A stretch of DNA of 64,000 nucleotides from Pirellulaceae bacterium (GCA_019636375.1 JAHBXS010000003.1:434001-498000), one strand, 5' to 3'. Counted from the first letter of the stretch, positions 28,001 to 38,041 are shown. The notes: a model not told the origin generated them from the letters alone. Numbers and translations are program-made.

Positions 28001-28224
28001 TGAACAATCGGATTTCCTATTTGGCTTCCGTTGCCGGGCACGGGGACAATCGCCCGACGGTACAAGTGCAAGCACTGTTTGGCGAACTGACAGCATTGGC
28101 TGACGCGGAGCTCGAGAAATTACAGGCTCTGCTGGCAACCCAAGTTCCCGAGTTCAATCAGAAATTCCTCGAATTATCGGTCCCTTATTTGTTGCTTCCA
28201 GACGAATCGGCGAATCGGCGATAA
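25087..28224 (+). CDS. Secreted sortilin/BNR-type beta-propeller protein
   Basis: About 1045 residues. The signal peptide SVRWFLQLAICLLVLNYVSAGSVHAQA is followed by many propeller units of the sortilin/VPS10 (BNR, glycosyl-hydrolase-like) type. The repeated blade mark S/T-x-D-G-G-x-T-W occurs again and again, for example KTEDGGGTWENI, KSVDAGKTWKHI, RTDDGGETWKRI, KSIDGGDTWTEI and RSDDSGATWKKI. A C-terminal beta domain and a helical tail (about residues 880-1000, LQTQFQFLVQVRDKVSEIHRAIKKIRELRVQLETF) follow. Such proteins are abundant in planctomycetes and are thought to bind or process polysaccharide or protein outside the cell; no catalytic site is evident. ATG 25087 was preferred to the GTG at 25063 because it opens the signal peptide. 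Confidence 0.9.
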   Translation: MSVRWFLQLAICLLVLNYVSAGSVHAQAVNGPSDEYLQNLQYRSIGPFRGGRSAAVEGIPGKRDVFFMGACGGGVWKTEDGGGTWENISDGFFGGSIGAVAVAASNHNIIYVGGGEKTVRGNVSSGEGMYKSVDAGKTWKHIGLADSRHITRIRIDPRDANRVFVSALGHLYGPNAERGVFRTDDGGETWKRILHVGDDVGAVDLILDPNDPKTLFASTWRVLRTPYSLESGGPGSGLWKSIDGGDTWTEITRNSGLPQGTVGIIGVTVSPVDSKRVWAIIEAEDGGLFRSDDSGATWKKINEDRNLRQRAWYYTRIYAGPQDVNEVYVLNVQFWKSKDGGTSFTSIGTPHGDHHDLWIAPEDPQRMIIGDDGGAQVTFDGGKNFSTYHNQPTSQFYRVITDNHFPYRIYGAQQDNSTVRIAHRGTGAYLSESDWESTAGGESGHLAPDPLDPEVVYGGSYGGYLQRLDHRRKHSRNITVWPDNPIGYGAGDIPYRFQWNFPLFFSPANPKRLYAAANVLFVSEDEGHSWTPISPDLTRNDQSKLGPSGGPITKDNTSVEYYCTIFAAAESHHNPQTIWTGSDDGLLHLTRDGGKNWTNVTPANLPEWSMINSIEVHPTEPGGLYIAATRYKLDDFRPYLFKTLDYGASWTKIDAGIPETHFTRVVRADPNRKGLLYAGTENGMYVSFDDGGSWRTFQNNLPITPITDLTIKNGDLIVATQGRSFWVIDDLSLLHVWEPGLTKRPVHLFPTRPVYRIGGGRGEASKTAGANLKSEMAVRFWLDEATAKNNLLSVTLTDPFGNVAHRFASKPESGESKLEAKAGLNTVAWNMQYPEAEKFEGMILWGGGTQGPKAAPGTYRVELQVGDQVQRSEVELLVNPTLDASVEDLQTQFQFLVQVRDKVSEIHRAIKKIRELRVQLETFKQRFGGNESFQPLLAIAEKLLSETQAIEEALYQTKNRSSQDPLNFPIRLNNRISYLASVAGHGDNRPTVQVQALFGELTALADAELEKLQALLATQVPEFNQKFLELSVPYLLLPDESANRR

Positions 28225-28442
28225 ATATGGGAGTTCTCATTCGGCGAGACTTTTTTTCGGGTCGCTACGTAGCAACAACGACTATTTGTCGGTTAAAATT
28301 GGGAATCCAAATAATGGGTGCCCATGTGGCCACCTTTTCGAACCTGATTTTTCCGAGCAAGGCAACGAGTGGCCTTGTGAACTGACAAATCTTTCCCTTT
28401 TGACTGATACTTGAACAAAAATTGCAGAGAACGAGTTTGCCT

Positions 28443-29516
28443 ATGAATGCCGAGAAGACGTCTGATCCTTCCTTGAGCCGCGATGACGTCCAAGTCCTTG
28501 AGAAACTGACCGAAGCCTACGCCAAGATTCGCAAGGAACTGGGGAAGGTCATCGTTGGGCAACAATTGGTCGTCGAACAACTGATGATCGCAATTTTTGC
28601 CCAAGGGCACTGCTTGCTCGAAGGAGTCCCTGGGCTGGCCAAGACACTGATGGTTTCGACATTGGCGAAAACGCTCAAACTTTCCTTCAACCGAATTCAG
28701 TTCACCCCCGACTTGATGCCCAGCGACATCGTGGGAACCGAAGTGATCCAAGAGGACAAGGCGTCCGGGAAACGGGAATTTAAATTTCTCCAAGGGCCGG
28801 TTTTTGCCAACATCATTTTGGCTGATGAAATCAACCGAACCCCTCCCAAGACCCAGGCGGCGTTACTGGAGGCAATGCAAGAAAAACAAGTCACGATCGG
28901 CGGCGTTCGCAACGTCCTTCCGGCGCCGTTTTTTGTCCTCGCGACTCAAAACCCGATTGAGCAGGAGGGGACTTACATGCTCCCTGAGGCACAACAAGAC
29001 CGGTTTATGTTCAAGGTCTTCGTCGAGTATCCGAATTATGACGAAGAGTTTAAGATCGCCGAAACAACCACGAGTCAAGTCTCGAATGAAGTCGAGAGCG
29101 TATTGTCAGGCGAAGAAATTTTGCAGCTTCAACAATTGGTCCGCCGCGTTCCCGTTGCCTCACATGTGATTCATTATGCCTTGCGATTGGTCCGAGCGAC
29201 GCGAGTCCTCGAGCCGGGATGTCCGGACTTTGTGAAAGAGTCGGTCAGTTGGGGAGCCGGACCGCGGGGTGTTCAGTATTTGATCTTGGGTGCGAAAGCC
29301 CGAGCGATTCTTGAAGGCCGCTCGTATGTGAAAACGGAGGACATCGCCGCCGTTGCCCGACCGGTGCTGCGGCATCGGGTGATTACGAATTTCAATGCTG
29401 AGTCGCAAGGTGTCACCTCCGACGTGGTGATCAATCGCCTGCTAAAAGAACTTCCCGAACGAGCTTCGGGTGACGAGGTCGCTCCCGAATTGGCCCCTGT
29501 GATTGCGAAGTCCTAA
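28443..29516 (+). CDS. MoxR-family AAA+ ATPase
   Basis: A 357-residue AAA+ ATPase. The Walker A motif GVPGLAKT is at 61-68, Walker B ILADEIN near 125-131, and [52 protein letters not shown], which are MoxR signatures, follow in order. The C-terminal helical lid is complete. MoxR proteins act as chaperones that load cofactors into, or remodel, complexes together with VWA-domain partners. Here it opens a seven-gene plus-strand operon with DUF58 and VWA genes, the standard MoxR arrangement. ATG 28443 was chosen as the first ATG of the frame with protein-like sequence. Confidence 0.96.
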   Translation: MNAEKTSDPSLSRDDVQVLEKLTEAYAKIRKELGKVIVGQQLVVEQLMIAIFAQGHCLLEGVPGLAKTLMVSTLAKTLKLSFNRIQFTPDLMPSDIVGTEVIQEDKASGKREFKFLQGPVFANIILADEINRTPPKTQAALLEAMQEKQVTIGGVRNVLPAPFFVLATQNPIEQEGTYMLPEAQQDRFMFKVFVEYPNYDEEFKIAETTTSQVSNEVESVLSGEEILQLQQLVRRVPVASHVIHYALRLVRATRVLEPGCPDFVKESVSWGAGPRGVQYLILGAKARAILEGRSYVKTEDIAAVARPVLRHRVITNFNAESQGVTSDVVINRLLKELPERASGDEVAPELAPVIAKS

Positions 29517-29589
29517 GGTATTTGAGACGAGTGCTTCGTTGGCATCCGATCTCAACCCGCGTTGTTTATTCAAACTTTAAAGCTTCCTG

Positions 29590-30522
29590 ATGGCCTCAAC
29601 TGACGATTTAGCCGCCGGACGTTACCTTGATCCCCTCACGCTGGACAAGATCAAGCGTCTGGATGTCCGCGCGCGGGTTGTGGTCGAGGGCTTTATGACG
29701 GGGAGCCATCGCAGCCCCTATCATGGATTCGCCGTGGAATTCGCCGCTCACCGGGAATACGCGCCGGGGGACGATTTGCGGCATATCGATTGGAAGGTCT
29801 GGTCCAAGACCGACCGCCTGTACATCAAGGAGTTCGAAGAGGAAACAAACCTCAAGTGCCATTTGATTGTCGATCGCTCCAAATCGATGGAATATGGTTC
29901 GGCTAACGGATGGAGCAAATACGATTATGGGGCGACGGCGGCTGCGAGTTTGGCCTACCTGATGCAGCAGCAACAGGATTCGGTGGGATTGACCTTATTT
30001 AGCAACCAGATTGATCGCAATCTCAAACCAAGCACGCATCCGTCTCACTTGAAAATGGTTTTCCACGAATTGGAGCAAGCCAAATGCGATCAAAAAACGG
30101 AAGTTGCTGACGCTTTTTTGGCGTTAGCGGCTCAGTTTCGTCAACGCGGAATGGTGGTGTTAATTTCCGATTTGCTGCTGCCGCTGAAGGACCTCGAAGA
30201 ATCCCTCAAGCAATTTCGTTTGCGACGGCATGAAGTTATCGTCTTGAACGTCATGCACCATGATGAGATCGCGTTTCCATTCGATGAGAATACGTTGTTC
30301 AAAGGACTGGAAACGGATGTGCAGTTGCTGACCGAACCGCGACATCTCAAGCGGGCCTATTTGGAAGCTCTCGAAAAGCACTTGGCGGAAGTCAAAAGAA
30401 TTTGTGCCGGATTGGGAATCGATTATTTGTTGCTCGACACATCGAAGCGGCTTGATGTGGCGCTGACGAGTTATTTGAATTTCCGGCTCAAGTCGCGACG
30501 AAGGTTAACGGGACGATTTTAG
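29590..30522 (+). CDS. DUF58 / VWA-like protein
   Basis: A 310-residue protein of the DUF58 family. The family core GFAVEFAAHREYAPGDDLRHIDWKVWSKTDRLYIKEFEEETN (residues about 47-87) is present, followed by a VWA-like domain whose MIDAS-type motif reads DRSKSM at 95-100. Later GMVVLISDLLLPL and VIVLNVMH match the VWA fold. It lacks membrane segments, so it should be cytoplasmic and work with MoxR just upstream (73 bases). The pair is one of the most conserved MoxR arrangements in bacteria, and the VWA half is thought to hand a client or metal to the ATPase. Confidence 0.93.
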   Translation: MASTDDLAAGRYLDPLTLDKIKRLDVRARVVVEGFMTGSHRSPYHGFAVEFAAHREYAPGDDLRHIDWKVWSKTDRLYIKEFEEETNLKCHLIVDRSKSMEYGSANGWSKYDYGATAAASLAYLMQQQQDSVGLTLFSNQIDRNLKPSTHPSHLKMVFHELEQAKCDQKTEVADAFLALAAQFRQRGMVVLISDLLLPLKDLEESLKQFRLRRHEVIVLNVMHHDEIAFPFDENTLFKGLETDVQLLTEPRHLKRAYLEALEKHLAEVKRICAGLGIDYLLLDTSKRLDVALTSYLNFRLKSRRRLTGRF

Positions 30523-30567
30523 CGTGTTTGACAACAGACAACAAAAAGCAGGGGCAACGAGGAATTG

Positions 30568-32868
30568 ATGGGCTGGTTCGGTTGGATGATGAATCCCGCA
30601 ATGTTGGGGCTGGGGGCTTTGGCCGTCTCGCTCCCCATCATCATTCACTTGCTCAACAAGCGACGATTTAAAATCGTGACTTGGGCGGCAATGGATTTTC
30701 TATTGGACGCCGAGAAGAAGAACCGTCGCCGGGTCCAGTTGCAGCACTTGATCCTGCTGTTATTGCGTTGTCTCGCGATGCTGTTGCTGGGACTTTTGCT
30801 GGCCCGGCCACTCATGCCTTCCTCGATTTCGCGGTTATTATCGGAGAAGCAGCAGTTTGAACGGGTCATCTTGCTCGACGATAGCCTCTCGCAACAGGTG
30901 CTCAACGGAAATTCTCCGGCATTCGAAGTTGTCAAAAATTCATTACAGCAGATGCTCAGTGAACTGGCAGTGGCTGACGATGCCGACAACTGGCTGACTC
31001 TCTATGTTACCAGCAATCCCGGTCAGCCAATGATTTCAAACGAGCCGATCGTCGCGGGAACGCTTCCCAACATCAGTGACATTTTGCGCGGTTTAGAATG
31101 CTCCGATGGTGCGGCGGACTACCCTCTTGCCCTCGAAGAGGTGCAGCGATACGTCGCCGGCCAACGCGAGGGGGTTGGGCGCGTGGCCTATTTCTTCTCC
31201 GATCTTCGTGAGCGGGATTGGATGGGTCAGGAATCACAAACTGAATCGTCGGTCGCAAAAACCTTAGAAAAGATCGGGGCAAATCTGGCTCAAGGCTACG
31301 TTGTCGATTGCGGTTCGCCCGCCGACCAAAATGTGGCGGTGATCGATCTTCAGTCCCCCGATTTGCTTGTCGCCAATCGTATCGTTCGCTTTCAAGCCGA
31401 AGTCAAAAATTTCAGTCAAAAGACTTTGACTAATTTCCGAGTCCTATTTCAAGTGGACGACCAAGCTCCTCAATATGAAACGGTCCCATCGCTGGCACCA
31501 GGGCAGGTGGCAACCGTCGTATTCCGCCACCTGTTCCGTCCGCGCGAACGAGAAGCCCGCTCGCGAGAATTGGCCTCTGAGGGGCTTTCCCCCAGTACCG
31601 ATTACAGAATTCGTGTAGAGATTGATCGTCAAAGCCTTGGTGACGAGCAATTGCAATACGATCAATTGCCTCACGACAATTTGCGGCGACTTGCGGCGCG
31701 GGTTTTGGACTTCGTGCCGGTGCTCCTTGTGGATGGAGACCCGTCGCCAATTTCGGAGCGGAGTGAAACGTATTTTCTGCGGTACCTCGACGTATTTGGA
31801 ACGGGGTTAAGAAATGACGTGATCACCGTCACGGAATTGGAAACGATCTCGCTCGCCAACTACCGCGTGATGTTCTTGTGCAATTTGGACCAAGTGTCTG
31901 CGGATCGAATCAAGACCATTGAGCAATGGGTTCGTGAGGGAGGAGCCTTGGTCTTAATGCCCGGCAATCAAGTCCGAGCGGAGACGTTTAACGAGACGTT
32001 TGCCCGCGAGGGGCAGAGTTTTTCTCCGTTGCGACTCGATGCGATTTTGGGTGATCCGACAACAGCAAGTTGGGTCAATTTTGAAGTGAGTCCCCAAGTC
32101 CATCCTGCCTTGAGAACCTTGTTGGACAGTGACGCCAATGCGCTGGGGCGAGTGAATATTTTTAGTTGGTGGACTTCGGAGTTAGTGCCGGGGCTGAATC
32201 CTGCCGAAGTGACCATCCCGTTACGTTTCAGTGACGCCAGCAATTCCCCAGCAATGGCCGAACGAAGTTTTGGGAAGGGGAAAGTGATTGCGTTTACGAT
32301 TCCCGCCGACGGGGATTGGACGACTTGGCCGGCCTTTACCGGAGCCTATGTCCCCGTGATGCTTGATTTAATCGACTATTTAGTCGGGACTGACGAAAAT
32401 CGAGGAGAGGTAACACTAGGCGGTCCCATCGAGCAAATCGTCGATCTGTCGATTTACGATAGTCGAGTCGCGTTGCGCGACCCTCGCGACGAGAAGGTTG
32501 AAGCGGTTGCCAGACCCCTGGATGACAACTCTGAGGCTGAACGAAGCACGCTCTATCGGGTACAATTCACGGAAACGGAGCGAGCGGGTTTTTACGAAAT
32601 GGGGCTGACTCGAAATTCGGGAGAGGTCGAACCGGTCGTATTCGCGATCAATTCCCCGGCGACGGAGAGTCGTTTAACTCGGGTTGACCCGCTGAAACTG
32701 AGCGAGGAAGTTTTAGCACCTCATTTTGAACTAGTTGACCTGCAAGGCTTGGCGGATCGAAAGGTCTCTGGTCAACAAACGGAGTTTTGGCCGCAAATCG
32801 TTTGGATCATATTATTGATCTTGGCAGTTGAGCAATTTTTGGCCTACTGGTTTGGGCGGAATCAATAG
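30568..32868 (+). CDS. BatA/aerotolerance-type membrane protein
   Basis: About 766 residues. The N-terminus is the BatA/aerotolerance domain: MNPAMLGLGALAVSLPIIIHLLNKRRF and two membrane helices (about 8-26 and 60-80). A VWA-like extracytoplasmic domain with an atypical motif (ILLDDSLSQQV) follows, then a glutamine-amidotransferase-like domain (about 385-470) and beta-rich parts. A final membrane helix (IVWIILLILAVEQFLAYW) ends the protein. Bat proteins of Bacteroides affect aerotolerance and envelope integrity. It is 45 bases downstream of DUF58 and 13 upstream of the TPR/PQQ gene. ATG 30568 lies behind GAGG; a TTG one codon upstream was not used. Confidence 0.85.
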   Translation: MGWFGWMMNPAMLGLGALAVSLPIIIHLLNKRRFKIVTWAAMDFLLDAEKKNRRRVQLQHLILLLLRCLAMLLLGLLLARPLMPSSISRLLSEKQQFERVILLDDSLSQQVLNGNSPAFEVVKNSLQQMLSELAVADDADNWLTLYVTSNPGQPMISNEPIVAGTLPNISDILRGLECSDGAADYPLALEEVQRYVAGQREGVGRVAYFFSDLRERDWMGQESQTESSVAKTLEKIGANLAQGYVVDCGSPADQNVAVIDLQSPDLLVANRIVRFQAEVKNFSQKTLTNFRVLFQVDDQAPQYETVPSLAPGQVATVVFRHLFRPREREARSRELASEGLSPSTDYRIRVEIDRQSLGDEQLQYDQLPHDNLRRLAARVLDFVPVLLVDGDPSPISERSETYFLRYLDVFGTGLRNDVITVTELETISLANYRVMFLCNLDQVSADRIKTIEQWVREGGALVLMPGNQVRAETFNETFAREGQSFSPLRLDAILGDPTTASWVNFEVSPQVHPALRTLLDSDANALGRVNIFSWWTSELVPGLNPAEVTIPLRFSDASNSPAMAERSFGKGKVIAFTIPADGDWTTWPAFTGAYVPVMLDLIDYLVGTDENRGEVTLGGPIEQIVDLSIYDSRVALRDPRDEKVEAVARPLDDNSEAERSTLYRVQFTETERAGFYEMGLTRNSGEVEPVVFAINSPATESRLTRVDPLKLSEEVLAPHFELVDLQGLADRKVSGQQTEFWPQIVWIILLILAVEQFLAYWFGRNQ

Positions 32869-32881
32869 ACAAGTGAACGGC

Positions 32882-35470
32882 ATGAATCCTATTTTCAAAC
32901 CATCGCAACCTACCCCCCAGCAACGTCGCCGTGTGCGATTACTGGTTGGCGTTGCGTTGGCGTCGTTGATGCTGTTTCTGCTCATGGGACCTCAGCAGTT
33001 TGTCTATTGGCAGTCTCCCCAGTCGAGAGCCCAAGTTGTCATCCGCCCAGGCCGGATTCAGATTGTTGCTGATGAGATATTCATTCCGCCGAATGCGGTC
33101 GGTCGGCGTGGCGCGCAAGAAACCGACAATCAAGGAGTTGCACCTTTAAAGACCGATCCAGACCTGGAAGCAATTTTAGAAAAGGCCAACCGGTTTGTCG
33201 CTGACCAGAATTACTCGGTGGCCGCTCAATTGTGGCAAGCGGTTTTGGAGAAGTGTGGCGATACCCTATATTCTGAAGACGAGATCACTTATTACTCGAT
33301 GATCGATCAAGTCGAAGGGATTCTCTCGCGTTTACCCACCGAAGCACTGCGGGTCTATCGAATTTCAGCTGATGCTGAGGCACGGCAGATTTTGGCTCGC
33401 GCGGCTAGCGGGGATGACCTTTCTGCTCTCAGCGAAGTTGTCCGGCGATACTTTATCAGTAGTGTTGGTGACGACGCCGCGTTTCGCTTGGCCTCGATTT
33501 TAATGGACCGGCACGATTTTGTGGGAGCACTTCGCCTGCTCGAAAAGGTTCGCGACTACCACCCCGATCCGTCGATGCCACAGGCTGAACTTCTTTCACG
33601 AATCGCGCTCTGCCATTTGTTAGTAGGCGACTATAACGAAGGCGTTCGACTCATCGCCGAATTGAAGTCGCAAGGAACTGCGGGTCAAGACATCGCCGCC
33701 GGGTTGTCGTCACTCTTGGCACTGACGAATGATGACTTGAATGAGAAGTTTCAATTGACATCCCTCAATTCATTTCGGAATTATCGCGTTCAGCCGAATG
33801 TCCCTGAAGGGTTTTTAAAAGGGAATCTAATTGGGGCTTGGCAGTTTTATCATGATATTGTGAATGATGGTCCCTTTCGTTATCCCGACATCAAGGGGAA
33901 TGTAGTACGACGCACCGAAACAGATATTGAAACGATCGGCGATACCGTTTCTCAGCGTGAACGAGCGCTCGCTCTTGCTTGGGAGCAGTTTAAGTGGCGA
34001 CCGACGGCGGGTTTGCTCGTCGCCGATGGGCAACTGTTTTTCAAAACGGTCGCTAACCTAAGTAGTTGGCCAACCACGTTGGCGGAACAGCCTAACTGGC
34101 GAAGCGTGTGGTTGAACCAATTCGAAATAGACGACGCCACACGCGCGATGGAGCAAATCCGCAATAGCTACGGCAATCAACCAGGATTCGAGCGGGCAGT
34201 TGAAGGTTTTCGATTGCCGAGCAGCGTGCGCGAAATTCAGTTTTTTGGAGACCGGGTTCCGTTCCAGATGGCCAAGATCGGCAATACGATCTATTCGCTG
34301 GAAGGGAAAAATTATGAAGCGGCAGAAAATCCGCAGTCGGATGCTGCCCGTCGACGAGGATTGCAATACAACGCCGTCTTTAGAAGAACGCGAACTAATT
34401 TTTTGGTCGCCTACGAAAGCGATACCGGTCGAGTGAAATGGACGCTACCCAAAAATAGTGGCTTGAGCTTTAGAAGTGCGGTTGATCGCCGTGAGCCGGA
34501 AAAACCTGACGGCAATGAAGCGGTCGAGAATCCTGAAGTAGCCGGTGCTGCTGCGGCTGGCGAAACCGAACCGTGGCTGACCAGCGGCGGTTTTATGGGT
34601 GCGCCCATCGCTTACGGTAAATCCCTGCTGGTCCCCGTCAATATCGGTGGGGCCGTGTATGTTTATGCACTCGATCCCGCGAACGAAGGGAAAACTCTGT
34701 GGCGAACTTATCTGTGCGATGAACCGGAAACCAGCGCGGCACCCTGGGCACCGATCAGCCTGACGATGGAGGGAACTGATTTGTTTGCTGCCAGCGGAAT
34801 GGGAGTGGTTTTCGTGCTGGACCCAGCGAATGGTGCGATCCGTTTCGCGCAACGTTATCAGCGCGGAGGCGAACGCAATCAAGCACTGGCAAACTTCGGC
34901 TGGCAAATCAACCGCATGGACTTCGACGGGTGGGAAGAAGATATCATCATCCCCTACGGGCGCCAAATGATCTGCTTTTGCTCCGACTCGCGACATATCT
35001 TTGCTCTCGATCGTTCAAATGCAGAAAAGATTTGGGAAGTCGATTTTCGACGGCTGGACTATTCCATCGATTACCTGATCGGCATTCAAAATGATGTCCT
35101 CTACGCAGGTGGACGAAAAACGATCATCGCATTTGACCTTCAAGGAGACGGGCGAATGATTTGGGAAGCGGAACAGCATTTCGATGGCGGTGCGTCGCTC
35201 GGTCGGGCGATGCTGTGTGCCAATGGTCTCTACGTTCCCCTGAATGACACCATCATCCGTTTTGATATTAGTGAACCACTCCAAGAACCTCGGGTTGCTC
35301 AAATCGCTCACGTCAATCTCGGCAACTTTGGCCAAGTCGGCAATCTCTACAGCGATGGACAACGAATATGGATCCAAGGACTCAATCGCTTGATCGGCAC
35401 CACAGCTATTGAAGAACCCGAAGAAGGCTCAAATCCCCAAGCACCTCACCCCCCAACCAATCAACCATGA
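32882..35470 (+). CDS. TPR- and PQQ-type beta-propeller protein
   Basis: About 862 residues. The N-terminus (residues about 17-37, LLVGVALASLMLFLLMGPQQF) is a signal or anchor helix. A helical region with TPR spacing (about 95-330) comes next, then a PQQ-type propeller from about 395 onward (GAVYVYALDPANEGKTLWRTYL, VVFVLDPANGAIRFAQRYQ, HIFALDRSNAEKIWEVDF). Tryptophan-docking blades of the PQQ type scaffold protein complexes, as in BamB. The gene follows the BatA-like gene by 13 bases and overlaps the following VWA gene at ATGA, so the proteins are probably made together. No quinone-binding enzyme motifs are seen, so catalysis is unlikely. Confidence 0.85.
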   Translation: MNPIFKPSQPTPQQRRRVRLLVGVALASLMLFLLMGPQQFVYWQSPQSRAQVVIRPGRIQIVADEIFIPPNAVGRRGAQETDNQGVAPLKTDPDLEAILEKANRFVADQNYSVAAQLWQAVLEKCGDTLYSEDEITYYSMIDQVEGILSRLPTEALRVYRISADAEARQILARAASGDDLSALSEVVRRYFISSVGDDAAFRLASILMDRHDFVGALRLLEKVRDYHPDPSMPQAELLSRIALCHLLVGDYNEGVRLIAELKSQGTAGQDIAAGLSSLLALTNDDLNEKFQLTSLNSFRNYRVQPNVPEGFLKGNLIGAWQFYHDIVNDGPFRYPDIKGNVVRRTETDIETIGDTVSQRERALALAWEQFKWRPTAGLLVADGQLFFKTVANLSSWPTTLAEQPNWRSVWLNQFEIDDATRAMEQIRNSYGNQPGFERAVEGFRLPSSVREIQFFGDRVPFQMAKIGNTIYSLEGKNYEAAENPQSDAARRRGLQYNAVFRRTRTNFLVAYESDTGRVKWTLPKNSGLSFRSAVDRREPEKPDGNEAVENPEVAGAAAAGETEPWLTSGGFMGAPIAYGKSLLVPVNIGGAVYVYALDPANEGKTLWRTYLCDEPETSAAPWAPISLTMEGTDLFAASGMGVVFVLDPANGAIRFAQRYQRGGERNQALANFGWQINRMDFDGWEEDIIIPYGRQMICFCSDSRHIFALDRSNAEKIWEVDFRRLDYSIDYLIGIQNDVLYAGGRKTIIAFDLQGDGRMIWEAEQHFDGGASLGRAMLCANGLYVPLNDTIIRFDISEPLQEPRVAQIAHVNLGNFGQVGNLYSDGQRIWIQGLNRLIGTTAIEEPEEGSNPQAPHPPTNQP

Positions 35471-38001
35471 CCACATTGATAGCCCAAGAATCCTGGACTC
35501 GCCAATGGCTCAGTGCCGACACTGACCGGCCAGGGGAATTGCGCTGGCAGTGGATGAACTTGCCGGAAAGCTGGGGAGTTTTCGTGTGGCTTTTGATCTT
35601 TGCGTTGGTGATTGGCGCGGCGTTTTGGCTTTATCGACGCGAGTCTCAGGTCTGCCCGTTGCCGATTCGGATGACCCTCGCCGGTTTGCGAGTGGCGGTT
35701 TTGGTGTTTTTGTTACTGCTGCTCTTCAAGCCTTCGGTTTATTTTCAAGAAGTCACCATTATTCGCCCAACGTTTGCGACGTTGCGAGATCGCTCCCTCT
35801 CGATGGATCGCGCGGATACCTATCAAGACGAAGGGCAATTCAAACGGCTGGCAGAAGTCTCTGGAGTCAATGAAGAGGAACTGCGGAACCGAAAAATCAA
35901 TCGAGCCGACTTGGTGAACCGCACTTTGAATCGCGACCAATTCGCGGCCCTCAATCAACTTCGCGAAAAAGGCTCTCTGCAGTTGATCGATTTTGATGAT
36001 CGGCTTGATCCACTTGAGTTATTGGCTGATCGGCAATCGATTTCTGCAGAAACCAATGATGGCTCGGCAAATGAGTCGGCGGATCCGTTAGATGTGACCC
36101 CGTTGCGAGCCGTTGGCGTGGGGACCGATATCTGGTTGGCCTTGCGGCAAACCCTCAGCGAGGTCAAACGGCTGGGGGCAATCATCTTGATTAGCGATGG
36201 ACAGCACAAGGGGAGCGAAAATCCGCTCGAGATGGCCAAACGTGCTGCCGAACTAAATGTGCCGATTTACACCATTGGCGTTGGCGATCCGACTCCCGAA
36301 CGGAATGTGGCTGTCACCGAAGTCAATGTTCCCGCGAGAGCCTACCTCAATGAGCCATTTTTTATCGAGTCCGTCTTGCAAACCAGCTTCTCGCCTGACG
36401 ATCCTGCTCGGCAACTTCCGATTGAGGTGCAGTTATACCAACAGTTAATCGATCCTCGCACAGGACGCCCCGGCGACGCTCAACTGATCGACACCCAGCA
36501 GACAACGTTGCCAGATTCTGGGAACCGACTGCGGTTGCAGTTTAGTCGTGTTGCCGATCAAGTTTCCAAATATGTTTACTCCATTCGGGTTCCAGAAATC
36601 GAAGGCGAAACCACGACGGAAGATAATCGCAAAACTTCGGCAGTGACCGAAGTTGTCGATGAAAAGATTCGCGTGTTGGTGATTTCAGGACTTCCCAATT
36701 GGGACTATCAACAACTCTCTCGCTTGCTGATGCGGGACGGGACGATTTTGGTCAGTTGTTGGTTGCAGTCTTTAGACGAAACGCGATTGCAAGAAGGGGA
36801 CGAAATCATCGTGGCCCTTCCCCGCACGATGGAGGAATTGGGACAGTACAACGCCGTCATCATGATCGACCCCAATCCGGAGGAATTTGACGAAGCGTGG
36901 ATGAAACTGCTTCAGGATTTCTGCCGGAATAAAGCGGGAGGTTTGGTCTACATGGCCGGGCCCCATTTTTCGGGAGAATTCCTGTCGATGAATCGACTGG
37001 CTGGCTTTCGCGAATTGCTCCCTGTACGGTTTGCTGACGCCAATACGATCGCCGCCTCGCAGGTCATTGCTGAAGCGACCGGTGAGTCTTCTGGCAGTAT
37101 GCAAATCGTCGGCTTTAACCTTGAACATGACGTCATGAAACTGGCCAAAGACCCCGAAGATGTCCAACGAACCTGGAATCAAATGCCGGGGTTCCTGTGG
37201 AATTTCCCGACCCTTGCGGCGAAGCCGACCGCGCGCGTGCTGATCGAGCGAGGCGACCAACCGAGCAGCGAAGGGAATCAACCGATGCTCGTGGATGGAA
37301 AATTCGGTGCCGGAACGGTGCTCTATTTTGGCTTTCAAGGGACTTGGCGATGGCGTAGCGTGGGACTCCAAGCTCAATATTTCAATTCTTTTTGGATTCA
37401 AACCGTTCGCTACCTTGTGGAACATCGCTCGTTGCAAGGAAATCGTCGAGGGTTCTTAGACGCTGACCAAGTGGAGTACGAATTGGGGAGTCGGATTACC
37501 TTGCTGGGCGATTTGGTTGACGAACAATTTCGCCCGCTTCAAGCCGAGTCGGCCAATGTCGTGATTAAGGATGAAGAAGGCCGCACGCAACGCCTGACAC
37601 TAAAACAAGTCCCCGGTAAAACTGGAAAATTTACTGGCACGCTCAACGCAGCTCGAATTGGGAATTTCGAAGCAACTTTTGAAGTCGCCAACGCCGAGCC
37701 CAACCAATTGGAACCGGCGACGTTTCGTGTCACGCCACCGCGAGCCGAAGTAGCGGCAACTTGGTTGAACGAACGATTACTTCGCGACTTGGCCGAACAA
37801 TCGGGAGGAGCCTATTTTCACCTAAGTGAATTTGACAAGCTCGCTGCGGCCTTGCCAGAACTTGAAACTCGCGCCGAATTCAATAGCCCACCGCAGCCGG
37901 CCTGGGACCTCAATCGCTGGCTGCGAGGATTAGCCTTTTTGTTGCCCGTATTGCTGCTCACCATCGAATGGGCGATTCGAAAATGGTACAAGTTATTGTG
38001 A
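35467..38001 (+). CDS. Membrane VWA / amidotransferase-like protein
   Basis: An 844-residue protein. Two membrane helices (about 36-57 and 67-89) precede a VWA domain with the motif DRSLSMD (near 107-113) and, after an insert, ILISDGQHKG and YTIGVGDPTPE. A beta-rich region follows, then a glutamine-amidotransferase-like domain (VLVISGLPNWDYQQLSRLL, near 400), and a C-terminal membrane helix (GLAFLLPVLLLTIEWAIRKWY). The layout is close to that of the BatA-like protein two genes upstream, so the two probably form paralogous parts of one membrane complex. The start overlaps the stop of the previous gene (ATGA), indicating translational coupling. Confidence 0.85.
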   Translation: MTTLIAQESWTRQWLSADTDRPGELRWQWMNLPESWGVFVWLLIFALVIGAAFWLYRRESQVCPLPIRMTLAGLRVAVLVFLLLLLFKPSVYFQEVTIIRPTFATLRDRSLSMDRADTYQDEGQFKRLAEVSGVNEEELRNRKINRADLVNRTLNRDQFAALNQLREKGSLQLIDFDDRLDPLELLADRQSISAETNDGSANESADPLDVTPLRAVGVGTDIWLALRQTLSEVKRLGAIILISDGQHKGSENPLEMAKRAAELNVPIYTIGVGDPTPERNVAVTEVNVPARAYLNEPFFIESVLQTSFSPDDPARQLPIEVQLYQQLIDPRTGRPGDAQLIDTQQTTLPDSGNRLRLQFSRVADQVSKYVYSIRVPEIEGETTTEDNRKTSAVTEVVDEKIRVLVISGLPNWDYQQLSRLLMRDGTILVSCWLQSLDETRLQEGDEIIVALPRTMEELGQYNAVIMIDPNPEEFDEAWMKLLQDFCRNKAGGLVYMAGPHFSGEFLSMNRLAGFRELLPVRFADANTIAASQVIAEATGESSGSMQIVGFNLEHDVMKLAKDPEDVQRTWNQMPGFLWNFPTLAAKPTARVLIERGDQPSSEGNQPMLVDGKFGAGTVLYFGFQGTWRWRSVGLQAQYFNSFWIQTVRYLVEHRSLQGNRRGFLDADQVEYELGSRITLLGDLVDEQFRPLQAESANVVIKDEEGRTQRLTLKQVPGKTGKFTGTLNAARIGNFEATFEVANAEPNQLEPATFRVTPPRAEVAATWLNERLLRDLAEQSGGAYFHLSEFDKLAAALPELETRAEFNSPPQPAWDLNRWLRGLAFLLPVLLLTIEWAIRKWYKLL

Positions 38002-38041
38002 TGCCCCACCATTGTTTGTCTAGGATTGATTTGAGAAATTG

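Noticed and set aside
25087..28224. Glycosidase or sialidase activity of the sortilin-type propeller
   Set aside because: The blade motif is only the BNR-like structural mark; the catalytic residues of sialidases were not seen.
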